Shown: one piece after another, positions 1-6,730 of the stretch | Layout of the letters: the number at the start of each line of letters is the position of its first letter | Numbering within the stretch: the stretch's first letter is position 1 | DNA from: Bacillota bacterium | Lineage (GTDB): Bacteria; Bacillota; Clostridia; Lachnospirales; Lachnospiraceae | Assembly: GCA_023415595.1 (NCBI GenBank) | Contig: JAEZJW010000120.1 | Location: 1-18,723, forward strand | Direction: 5' to 3' | DNA: 18,723 nucleotides | Notes under the pieces: generated by a model | The model's database searches: none | Told to the model about the DNA's origin: nothing | What the model saw: only the letters and a program-made list of their open reading frames with translations | Program-made: the position numbers and the translations under genes

Positions 1-1094
1 CGGTCACACCGACTCCAACAGTCACACCAACTCCGACGGTCACACCGACTCCAACAGTCGCGCCAACTCCAACAGTCACACCGACTCCGACGAAAACACC
101 GGACCCAACCAATACCCCAAATCCACCGGATCCTCCGGTCATTTATATACCACCAAGCACGCCTGTTGATAATACAGAGACAGTGACAGTGAAATTAGGT
201 AACTCGGTAGAAGTTAAGGTTACAATCGATGGTAAAATTGCAGTGGTAAATGAGATAACTTCGGATGAACTTGCGAGGATTGTTGATGGCTATAAGGATT
301 CGGAAATTTTGATAGATTTATCATCTATTGACGGTATTGCTGAAGTAGAGATGACTAAGACAACTATAGACAATATAAAGAAAGCGATGCAAGAACAGAG
401 CGGTCTCAAGCAGTTAGTAATCAAACTTCCACATGCAGAAGTATCCCTTGATGAGACTGAATTAAATTCATTAGTAGAAAAAGCAAGTGGTAGTAAGGTC
501 ATAATCGAAATTGAGGATAAGAAAGAAGATAGCCTTAATGCAGTTCAACAAACTATGTTTTTTGCTAAAGGAAATGCGAGCAAGAATTCAGTCAAGATTA
601 CTTATAATAAGGTCGAAGATGCAGAAGGTTATTTTATTTATGGGGCACCATGTGGTAATAAATACAAAAAGCTTGGTACATCGACATCCCTTTCATTTAC
701 TCATAGCAACTTACCAAAAGATACAAGATATAAATATTATGTCATTGCCTACAAAAAAGTAGATGGCAAGGTTGTTAGCCTGGCGAAAACTCCAAAGATC
801 CATATTACAACGGTAAGTTCAAAATATACAAATACAAAATCCATTTCTTTAGAAGAAGAAGCATTGATTACTAAAACGGGTGATGTTTCCGTGATTTCGG
901 CCAAAGTAAATAAGGTCAGCACATCCAAGAAATTACTCCTGCATGTTGCTAAGATTCGATATTATAGTACTGACAGCAGTATAGCAGAAGTAGATGAAAA
1001 AGGAAATATTACATCAAAGAAGATTGGAACTTGCGATATTTATCTATTAGCCAATGATGGAATATTTACAAAATTGTCGATTACAGTCAAGTAA
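1..1094 (+). CDS. Secreted multidomain surface protein, C-terminal part (5' end outside window)
   Basis: The reading frame is open from the left edge (first full codon at base 3) to a TAA at 1092-1094, so this is the tail of a longer gene. It begins with a VTPTPT-type Pro/Thr linker of five 18-nt units, typical of spacers in secreted clostridial proteins. A roughly 115-residue domain follows (bases 180-540), rich in charged and beta-forming residues; it resembles a module I associate with clostridial surface proteins but cannot name. Next is an Fn3-like domain (about 580-815) and a final bacterial Ig-like (Big2-type) domain with the pattern YYSTDSSIAEVDEKGNITSKK (about 840-1090). There is no sortase motif, SLH repeat or membrane segment at the C-terminus. 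GTG at 183 is the first start-like codon in frame but is not a plausible start, because the linker upstream continues in the same frame. Function is probably cell-surface binding or scaffolding; catalytic domains, if any, lie outside the window. Confidence 0.8.
   Translation, partial: VTPTPTVTPTPTVTPTPTVAPTPTVTPTPTKTPDPTNTPNPPDPPVIYIPPSTPVDNTETVTVKLGNSVEVKVTIDGKIAVVNEITSDELARIVDGYKDSEILIDLSSIDGIAEVEMTKTTIDNIKKAMQEQSGLKQLVIKLPHAEVSLDETELNSLVEKASGSKVIIEIEDKKEDSLNAVQQTMFFAKGNASKNSVKITYNKVEDAEGYFIYGAPCGNKYKKLGTSTSLSFTHSNLPKDTRYKYYVIAYKKVDGKVVSLAKTPKIHITTVSSKYTNTKSISLEEEALITKTGDVSVISAKVNKVSTSKKLLLHVAKIRYYSTDSSIAEVDEKGNITSKKIGTCDIYLLANDGIFTKLSITVK
3..92 (+). repeat. 18-nt tandem repeat coding a Pro/Thr linker
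   Basis: Five consecutive 18-nt units resemble GTCACACCGACTCCAACA with synonymous third-base changes and one GTCGCG variant. They code V(T/A)PTPT. An array of this kind can vary in copy number through slippage without a frameshift. It continues to the left of the window, since bases 1-2 fit the end of another unit. Confidence 0.85.
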
Positions 1095-1224
1095 TGACAG
1101 CAAAAATTCGAAAGAAATCCCTGGGATGGCACAACCTTTTGGAACGAATCCTATAGGGACGAACAGCACCCTCTCGACACACATTTTACGATTCGTGCGG
1201 TAGGAGACACGTTTCATGTGGTAA

Positions 1225-1767
1225 ATGGGTGTACAGGATATCCTTATCCTCTGTGCAGACGGTCTTACCGGCATTAAGGAATCCGTTTCAGTGGCATTTC
1301 CAAACACGGAATACCAGCGCTGTATCGTTCATCAGGTACGGAATACGCTCAAGTATGTGGCTGACAAGGACAAGAAGGAGTTTGCAACAAACCTTAAGAA
1401 AATCTATCATGCATCCTCGGAAGAAGCAGGAATGACACGTTTAGAGGAAGTATGAGATAAATGGGATGAACGATATCCAAATGCCATGAAAAGCTGGCTT
1501 AAGAACTGGGACGTCATCAGCCCCATCTTTAAGTTTCCAGCCGAAGTACGCAAAGTCATTTATACCACAAATGCCATTGAGAGCCTTAACAGTACCTATC
1601 GCAAACTCAACCGCCAGCGCAGTGTATTTTCAAGCGATACAGCCCTTCTGAAGGCTCTATACCTGGCTACATTTGAAGCGACGAAAAAATGGACCATGCC
1701 GTTAAGGAACTGGGGCAAGGTATATGGAGAGCTGTCCATCATGTTTGAGGGAAGGCTTCCGGTGTAA
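1225..1767 (+). pseudogene. IS256-family (mutator-type) transposase remnant
   Basis: The frame from 1225 to 1767 codes the C-terminal half of an IS256-family DDE transposase. It reads GVQDILILCADGLTG, then RCIVHQVRNTLKYV, and after the break VIYTTNAIESLNSTYRKLNR and KKWTMPLRNWGK. The family is normally about 390-410 residues; only about 180 remain. The second catalytic Asp is within CADGLTG and the catalytic Glu within NAIESLNS. The region carrying the first Asp is missing, and the sequence before 1228 does not continue the family. A TGA at 1453-1455 interrupts the frame where relatives read through (EV-stop-DKWDERYP). It is therefore 5'-truncated and nonsense-mutated, and should be inactive. 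The bases 1095-1224 between the surface protein gene and this remnant show no gene I can support. Confidence 0.9.
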
Positions 1768-1937
1768 TCCGATAAATATAAAACGGTATATCAGAAGGCT
1801 CTGATTCTTCAGAGTTTTCTTGACATACCGTTTGCTTTTGGTTATAGTGTTCGCAAGGATAGACTGTTGTAAAACAGTTCTAAAATCCTTCAATAATTAT
1901 CATAGAAAGTCATTTACAGACTTTTCTTCACACACTC
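1228..1937 (+). mobile_element. Decayed IS256-family insertion sequence, right part
   Basis: This covers the transposase remnant, a terminator-like hairpin and a possible right terminal inverted repeat at about 1911-1937. On the minus strand that end reads GTGTGTGAAGAAAAGTCTG, which resembles IS256-family ends of the type TGTCAAGAAAAGTGTGTAAA as I remember them. No left end was found, which agrees with loss of the 5' half. The right boundary is tentative. Confidence 0.5.
1784..1830. terminator. Probable bidirectional intrinsic terminator
   Basis: The arms 1784-1804 and 1809-1830 pair over about 20 bp (CGGTATATCAGAAGGCTCTGA with one mismatch, one bulge and some G-U pairs) around a 4-nt loop TTCT. 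The plus strand continues TTTGCTTTT; the minus strand continues TTTTATATTTAT. It lies just after the transposase remnant and downstream of the minus-strand serpin gene, so it could end transcripts from both sides. Confidence 0.6.
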
Positions 1938-1964
1938 GATTATAGGAACTTTTGATTTCTGCCT

Positions 1965-3362
1965 TTATCCAAGAGGGTTTCGAACAACCCCTATCAAAAA
2001 TGGAACTTTATCTTTATATAATATAAAAATAAAGGCTCTATTCAGATTTATTTCTATTTCATCCTTCGATACCCCTGAGCCTTGTGCCCTTATCTCAGTA
2101 TATGAGGAGGCAGAGCATCCCTTTTCATCAATTTTAATTTTTGATGCCTGCCGGATATCACTAATATAAATATCCTCATCTGTAAATATAGAAAATGCCT
2201 TTGAATTTTTTCTAAATATTTTCTTGATTCCCAAATCTTCCGCTGTGGTTTTCAAGTCGATTTCATCTTCATAGGCAAACTTAGGAACACTTAATTTAAC
2301 CTTACCCATAGAATAAAGGTCATTCGTCCAGTCAGAAATAATGCCGGATAATTTCCCTTTTTCCCCTATGAAATCTTCTACTGACAAGCCCTCCTCAGGA
2401 AGTATAAAAAGCATGGACTCCATTGACTCGTTTTCCTTTAATATACATATGGTTGACGTGTAGTCTTCACCAGTCATAAATGGATGAAACAAGCTATCCA
2501 TCTTCATAAAATCACAGGCAATCTCCTCATTATCACTCAGGAAAAAGGACTCTGTTCTTGTATCCTCTTCTTCAAATGGATTCAACCACTCATCATAAAA
2601 ATCCAAGGTATTTAAGGAAATGAATGCATGTGGATCTGTCAAGTCAAGCGATTTGTGATAATCAGGTTGAAACTCAAAATTGGTGTTCTCATACACCCAT
2701 TTAGCCATTTTATCTTGAAAATCACTATCTTTTATATTCCCCTTAAATATTTTAGTATTATATTGATTTTGGAGCATCTTTAATAAATCATCCTGATAGT
2801 TTATTTCGCCATTTAACCATAAGGAATTATTTATATTTAGTCTGCCTAGAGGTAAGTTTTTTTTCATCAGGGTGGAAATTGCGGTACTCAACTCAGATGC
2901 ATTAGCTTTAACATCTGAGAAATTTAAAACCTTTTGTATCTCTTCCCTTGCTTCTCCCTCAGATAATTCACTTAGCATAGATAATGACAGATAAAAGTTA
3001 AGGGGAGCATAGATTTGATTTTCACTTACATTATCTCTAGCCATATGCACTAAGGTTTGCTCTGTAAAATTATACAAATTACATAAAAAGTCCTTACTTA
3101 TATCATCTTTATGTTCGTAATTATTGGCAGGTAAGTCAGCCTCCACAATATCAGTTATCATATCAGAAGAGATATCTGAGTTATTAACTAAATTATTCCC
3201 CGATGTTTCCACTTGTGGCTTTACTTGTTCCTGCTCTTGCTCCACCTTATGGTTCTGGTCCTTTAGCGAGTCATTTTCTATCTTTCTGGAGCATGAAGTG
3301 AAAAAGATACAGGCAATTACCATGATATAAAACATTGAATAATGCTTGATAAGCTGCTTCAT
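1965..3362 (-). CDS. Lipoprotein serpin (serine/cysteine protease inhibitor)
   Basis: The 465-residue protein starts with a lipoprotein signal whose lipobox FTSC places the acylated Cys at residue 24. An acidic linker follows to about residue 90, and a complete serpin fold from there to the C-terminus. Recognisable serpin blocks are NQIYAPLNFYLSLSMLSEL, LNINNSLWLN, GKVKLSVPKFAYEDEIDL, LGIKKIF and the C-terminal NRAFIFILYKDKVPFLIGVV. The reactive-centre hinge is EKGCSASSYT (residues 413-422). It keeps the P15 Gly, with Cys at P14 and mostly small residues after it, which suits an inhibitory serpin; the scissile bond probably lies near Q427-G430. Serpins trap proteases by loop insertion, and some inhibit papain-like cysteine proteases. 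The upstream neighbour is such a protease, 56 bp away on the same strand. The start is supported by TAGGAGTG before ATG at 3362. The target is inferred, not shown. Confidence 0.92.
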   Translation of the reverse strand: MKQLIKHYSMFYIMVIACIFFTSCSRKIENDSLKDQNHKVEQEQEQVKPQVETSGNNLVNNSDISSDMITDIVEADLPANNYEHKDDISKDFLCNLYNFTEQTLVHMARDNVSENQIYAPLNFYLSLSMLSELSEGEAREEIQKVLNFSDVKANASELSTAISTLMKKNLPLGRLNINNSLWLNGEINYQDDLLKMLQNQYNTKIFKGNIKDSDFQDKMAKWVYENTNFEFQPDYHKSLDLTDPHAFISLNTLDFYDEWLNPFEEEDTRTESFFLSDNEEIACDFMKMDSLFHPFMTGEDYTSTICILKENESMESMLFILPEEGLSVEDFIGEKGKLSGIISDWTNDLYSMGKVKLSVPKFAYEDEIDLKTTAEDLGIKKIFRKNSKAFSIFTDEDIYISDIRQASKIKIDEKGCSASSYTEIRAQGSGVSKDEIEINLNRAFIFILYKDKVPFLIGVVRNPLG

Positions 3363-3388
3363 TGATCAGACACTCCTATCTATAAAAG

Positions 3389-4519
3389 TTAAGGGCTGAT
3401 TTATTTAAAAGATATACTCTAATATACTGTAAACCATGCAAACTGACCTAACGCGTATTCTGAATAGGCTACATAAATATCACCTTCTTGCTGTGTAGTA
3501 TGTACAATAATAAACTCCCCAGCTGAACCAACATAATAACCCGTTCCACAAACTGTATGTATACCGAATCCATTATAATAGAAAGGTGATGTCCCATTGG
3601 CTCCATTCATAAAAACCAATACAGGAATGTTTGCATTAATATAAGTTTGGTATGTATACAATGCATTGTAAGACATTCCATAATTTGGGCCACCAAATAC
3701 ATTTTCAGAAATAAATCTACAAAAGTTAGGTGAAATGCCTTTAGAAGATAAATAGTTGGCTACCCCTGCTTTAACATAATTATCAAATGTAAAACCAGAA
3801 TTTAATGTACCACATTCATCAGCTAATCTGTTTATTAAAGTAGTTTGACTATCAACTAAACTACCATAGGTGTTTTTTATAAGCATTCCTAAACTCGTTG
3901 GTGTACATCCTCTTTGATATGGATAGTCTGGGACTCCAGATATATTACTATACCCACTTATTGCATTGTAAGAAAGGTGAGTATTTTCTTTTTTATTGAT
4001 TACACCAATATCTTTCTTATCAATTTTATTACCAGTTGTCAAATCCTGTAACATACTATCAGTATCTTTAATATAATACTTTGATAAACCATTATAATAA
4101 GCTTTTTTATCATCAATGTTTATATAAGGAGATTTCCCATTAGGATGAAATTCAAGTATCTGAGGTATATCTGTTATGGCGAGTATTATCATATATGCGT
4201 AGTTCCCAGTATCTTCATTAACAATATCAACACAATAAGCATATAAAGAATTATTAATATCATACAATGGAACCAAATTAATTATTTTGTTATTTATCCA
4301 ATTTGATGTTGTCGGAAATTCTTTTGGGGAGTTTAAAGCCAAATGATTAACTTGATTAAGATAATTGTATGTTCTTTCCTTTGCATACACTAATACAAAA
4401 TTAGAACCTATAATACATACTGTTAAAATGACAGCTGTTAAAATTTTTATTTTTTTCATTGTTGGCCTCCTTTAGATAATAAAAATAAAATAATATGTAA
4501 CAAAATCATCAGCCCTTAA
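3389..4519. repeat. 12-bp inverted match flanking the protease gene
   Basis: TTAAGGGCTGAT at 3389-3400 and its reverse complement at 4508-4519 lie on either side of the protease gene. In a transcript of the two-gene unit they would be complementary, joining the leader to the protease-serpin spacer. No flanking bases extend the match, so chance is possible. Confidence 0.35.
3419..4459 (-). CDS. Secreted papain-fold cysteine protease (C39/C10-like)
   Basis: The 346-residue protein has a cleavable signal peptide (MKK, a hydrophobic stretch to about residue 24, VYAKE). A region at about 60-112 (YAYCVDIVNED, ILEFHPNGKSPY) resembles the pro-domains of streptopain/staphopain-type enzymes. The catalytic domain has a nucleophile block YPYQRGCTPTSLGMLIKNTYG with Cys185, like the GCGPTS block of C39-like peptidases. 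A likely catalytic His301 sits in GFGIHTVCGTGYY, followed by a strand-rich C-terminus. It is likely exported as a zymogen; substrate unknown. No second membrane segment or ABC-transporter partner is present, so it is not a bacteriocin-processing transporter. It heads a transcript shared with the downstream serpin. The start has an excellent ribosome site, AAAGGAGG, 6 nt before the ATG. Peptidase activity rests on motif reading; the exact clan family is uncertain. Confidence 0.72.
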   Translation of the reverse strand: MKKIKILTAVILTVCIIGSNFVLVYAKERTYNYLNQVNHLALNSPKEFPTTSNWINNKIINLVPLYDINNSLYAYCVDIVNEDTGNYAYMIILAITDIPQILEFHPNGKSPYINIDDKKAYYNGLSKYYIKDTDSMLQDLTTGNKIDKKDIGVINKKENTHLSYNAISGYSNISGVPDYPYQRGCTPTSLGMLIKNTYGSLVDSQTTLINRLADECGTLNSGFTFDNYVKAGVANYLSSKGISPNFCRFISENVFGGPNYGMSYNALYTYQTYINANIPVLVFMNGANGTSPFYYNGFGIHTVCGTGYYVGSAGEFIIVHTTQQEGDIYVAYSEYALGQFAWFTVY

Positions 4520-4597
4520 TCTAGGTTAAACATTATTAATTACTCTTAATAAAAAAATCTGATAGAATATTCACCTCCATTGCCTTTATACTTACTT

Positions 4598-4626
4598 ATT
4601 TTAACATATGTGGATTAGAATGTAAA
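4598..4626 (-). promoter_or_regulatory. Promoter of the protease-serpin unit
   Basis: On the minus strand TTTACA (4621-4626) and TAAAAT (4598-4603) are separated by exactly 17 bp, a good sigma-A-type promoter. It would give an AT-rich leader of about 130 nt before the protease ATG. A ribosome-site-like GGAGGTGA lies inside that leader at 4573-4580. Confidence 0.65.
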
Positions 4627-4680
4627 TACATGTAAAAATAATGGAATATCGAGATGTCTTGCAGATGGGACAGAATAGTA

Positions 4681-4746
4681 ACAAAGGGACGGGGTTACTG
4701 ACACGAGTGGTTTGCACCACTTGTGTCAGTAACTCCGTCCCTTTGT
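4681..4746. repeat. REP-like 30-bp palindrome
   Basis: Arms 4681-4710 and 4717-4746 pair over 30 bp with only two G-U wobbles around a 6-nt loop (TTTGCA). The core words are ACAAAGGGACGG, GTTACTGACAC and the complementary CCGTCCCTTTGT. Sequences like this are scattered palindromes in many Firmicute genomes and resemble REP elements moved by IS200-like (RAYT) transposases. Neither strand has a U-run after the stem, so it is not a standard terminator. Confidence 0.8.
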
Positions 4747-4751
4747 CACCA

Positions 4752-4963
4752 TAAAACCTTTTGTATCTCTTCCCTTGCTTCTCCCTCAGATAATTCACTT
4801 AGCATAGATAATGACAGATAAAAGTTAAGGGGAGCATAGATTTGATTTTCTCCTTCATTATCTCTAACCATATGCACTAAGGTTTGCTCTGTAAAATTAT
4901 ACAAATTACATAAAAATTCCTTACTTATATCATCTTTATGTTCGTAATTATTGGCAGGTAAGT
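4752..4963 (-). pseudogene. Duplicated fragment of the serpin gene
   Basis: These 212 bp copy serpin gene bases 2925-3136 without indels and with five mismatches by eye (207/212). Three of them cluster at 4851-4855, with single changes nearby. The strand and orientation are the same as the parent. There is no start codon context, lipobox or reactive loop, so it is a non-functional scrap. It joins the protease fragment directly at 4963/4964. Confidence 0.9.
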
Positions 4964-5026
4964 ACTATCAACTAAACTACCATAGGTGTATTTTATAAGC
5001 ATTCCTAAACTCGTTGGTGTACATCC
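4964..5026 (-). pseudogene. Duplicated fragment of the cysteine protease gene
   Basis: These 63 bp copy protease gene bases 3848-3910 with one mismatch (62/63). They include the codons of the catalytic GCTPTS block. The fragment sits next to the serpin fragment in the parental order, but the 711 bp that separate the two in the parent locus (3137-3847) are absent. Confidence 0.9.
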
Positions 5027-5034
5027 TTTGTCAC

Positions 5035-6450
5035 CTACTCTACAGCGATATCAAGGTAGTCTTTTACATTCTGCTTAAAATCAGTGATGGCCTGCTCCCT
5101 TGTTTTCTTACCTGCCGTATATTCACGTACCTGATTACGCCAGTAACTATTAATTGATTCGTCGTACTGAGTAATATTCTTACCATTTGCGAGCTTTGCA
5201 GCTTTGTCAAACACCTCAAACATATTCTGGTAACCAAGGAAATCGAGTTTGCCGACGGTCTTATTCATAACAGTACCGGATGCTACAGTCTCTAATACTC
5301 CATTTTTGCCGGTATAAGTACCATTAGCCCAGGAATACTGCAGGCCGGTTTCGGAGCTGTCAAGAGTAAGCCATTTAATAATATCACCTAAAACCTCTAT
5401 ATGTTCTGAATTCTTATTTACAAATATCCAAGAGCCACCCCAGAAAAAGCCCACGGGAGGCTCGCATACAGCCCAATCACCATAGGTTCCTTCACCGGGC
5501 ATATTACCGCCGGAATAACCCAGCATAACATAGCTAATTAACCAGGATGGTCCGAAGTATCCGAAGATTTCCTTCTTGCCGGTACCTTTCATATCATTGT
5601 ACCAATCATCTGTCCAATCTATTGTATCATTGGTGTATCCGTTGTCCCTAAGTAGTTTCGCATAGTCCAGAAATGCCTCACGCTTAGGATCTATATAGAG
5701 TTTGCCATTAACGACCCATGGCATTTCAGCGCTATTTTCTATAGGGCGCCAAATATCACCATCACCGGATACAATACCATATCCCTTTGCTTTTAAGTCA
5801 GCAGCAGCTTCAAAGAATTTATCCCAACCCGGACCAATCTTATCCTTGATTACTTCTGGATCGTCCGTTCCCCAAACGGACTTTGCGATGGAACGACGAT
5901 ATATGAAAGCACCCCCGGTTCCCTGATATCCAAGACTAACAATGTCACCCTCAGGATTTGTACCCATATCAATGACATATGGGGCGATATCAGCCTCTTT
6001 AACCAGGTTATCAACGTCGATTCCAAGAGCTTTATAAGGTGCGGCATACTTAGCTGCATTGCCCCTTGAGTATTTCATCACCTTAGAGCTTTCAATACAG
6101 TAAATATCAGGTGTATCTATACCACCATTAGCAAGAAACTCATCAAGAATAGCATTAAAATCACCATCTATTGTAGGGAACGTGAATGGCTTGATTTCAT
6201 AAGAGAATTCAGGATGGAGCTCTTTATACCTCATAACCATATTAGGTGCTTCGTCTGTCGCACTAAAAACATTGATTACTTTATCAGAAGGAGCATTTGT
6301 TATCGTTACTACATTATTATTCACTTCTTCTACAGATTTTGTTGGATCAATACTTGAGTGATTTGGGGTGTCGCTAACTGTGCTACATCCAGTTAATGTT
6401 ATAAACACTAGGATCAGGTAAGTTAGAAAAAGACCAGCAAGCCGTTTCAT
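5035..6450 (-). CDS. ABC-type sugar substrate-binding lipoprotein
   Basis: The 471-residue protein has a lipoprotein signal with lipobox LTGC and acylated Cys22. A Ser/Asn-rich linker leads to a family-1 extracellular solute-binding fold. Typical features are the early strand KVINVFSATDEAPNMVMRY, DTPDIYCIESSKVMKY, the GPGWDKFFEAAADLKAKGYG block, GGSWIFVNKNS near the hinge and a C-terminal helical region (WRNQVREYTAGKKTREQAI). The family captures oligosaccharides outside the membrane and delivers them to a permease. Here no permease or ATPase gene is adjacent, so it is an orphan or works with a transporter elsewhere. The ligand is not predictable. AAGGAGGG lies 6 nt before the ATG. The gene has REP-like sequence on both sides. 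Confidence 0.88.
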   Translation of the reverse strand: MKRLAGLFLTYLILVFITLTGCSTVSDTPNHSSIDPTKSVEEVNNNVVTITNAPSDKVINVFSATDEAPNMVMRYKELHPEFSYEIKPFTFPTIDGDFNAILDEFLANGGIDTPDIYCIESSKVMKYSRGNAAKYAAPYKALGIDVDNLVKEADIAPYVIDMGTNPEGDIVSLGYQGTGGAFIYRRSIAKSVWGTDDPEVIKDKIGPGWDKFFEAAADLKAKGYGIVSGDGDIWRPIENSAEMPWVVNGKLYIDPKREAFLDYAKLLRDNGYTNDTIDWTDDWYNDMKGTGKKEIFGYFGPSWLISYVMLGYSGGNMPGEGTYGDWAVCEPPVGFFWGGSWIFVNKNSEHIEVLGDIIKWLTLDSSETGLQYSWANGTYTGKNGVLETVASGTVMNKTVGKLDFLGYQNMFEVFDKAAKLANGKNITQYDESINSYWRNQVREYTAGKKTREQAITDFKQNVKDYLDIAVE

Positions 6451-6543
6451 TATTGACCCTCCTTAAGCTTGAAAGATAAACTACACATTAATAAATAACG
6501 TAATCATCGGACAAATCACCCTGCGGTTCTTTCTATATGAACA

Positions 6544-6571
6544 ATTATACCATAATTTACCTTTGAATCAA
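6544..6571 (-). promoter_or_regulatory. Promoter of the substrate-binding protein gene
   Basis: On the minus strand TTGATT (6566-6571), a 16-bp spacer and a perfect TATAAT (6544-6549) preceded by TGG form an extended -10 promoter. The leader is about 90 nt. Confidence 0.75.
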
Positions 6572-6587
6572 TATTAACTGTCTTGTA

Positions 6588-6632
6588 CTGACAAAGGTGA
6601 CAGATGACGTGTCAGAAATCCCGTCCCTTTGT
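6588..6632. repeat. Degenerate half copy of the REP-like palindrome
   Basis: Bases 6609-6632 (GTGTCAG, AAATCCCGTCCCTTTGT) match the right arm of the palindrome at 4717-4746, with a few differences. The expected left arm is mostly lost: only ACAAAGG and a short CTGACA/TGTCAG pair (6588-6593 with 6610-6615) remain. It lies between the divergent promoters of the substrate-binding protein and esterase genes. Confidence 0.65.
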
Positions 6633-6651
6633 AACTAAAAGTTTTGCGACA

Positions 6652-6686
6652 TTGTAGAGGATATATCGACGAGAGTATGTTACAAT
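6652..6686 (+). promoter_or_regulatory. Candidate promoter of the esterase gene
   Basis: A TG-extended -10, TGTTACAAT, lies at 6678-6686. A weak -35, TTGTAG (6652-6657), fits only the overlapping hexamer TATGTT (18 bp spacer). The leader would be about 38 nt. Confidence 0.45.
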
Positions 6687-6730
6687 AGAAGAGTTGAAGT
6701 CAGATATGTTTATTATTTAGGAGGTATTTT

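Larger units (their letters stand above)
4742..5035. repeat. 9-bp direct repeats bracketing the chimeric duplication
   Basis: TTTGTCACC occurs at 4742-4750, overlapping the end of the palindrome, and again at 5027-5035, just where the substrate-binding protein gene ends. The 276 bp between them are the chimeric serpin/protease fragment. The repeat behaves like a target-site duplication or a recombination scar. Confidence 0.6.

Noticed and set aside
183..1094. GTG at 183 as the start of the first gene
   Set aside because: The frame is open without a stop to the left edge and codes a Pro/Thr linker, so the gene starts outside the window.
1047..1307. Minus-strand 86-residue frame across the transposase remnant boundary
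   Set aside because: It runs antisense through the end of a real gene and the remnant, has no ribosome site and no recognisable domain.
4681..4746. Palindrome as an intrinsic terminator
   Set aside because: Neither strand has a U-tract after the stem, and the sequence recurs elsewhere as a scattered repeat.
4601..4798. Minus-strand 65-residue frame over the palindrome
   Set aside because: It translates the palindrome and part of the serpin scrap and has no ribosome site or homology I can see.
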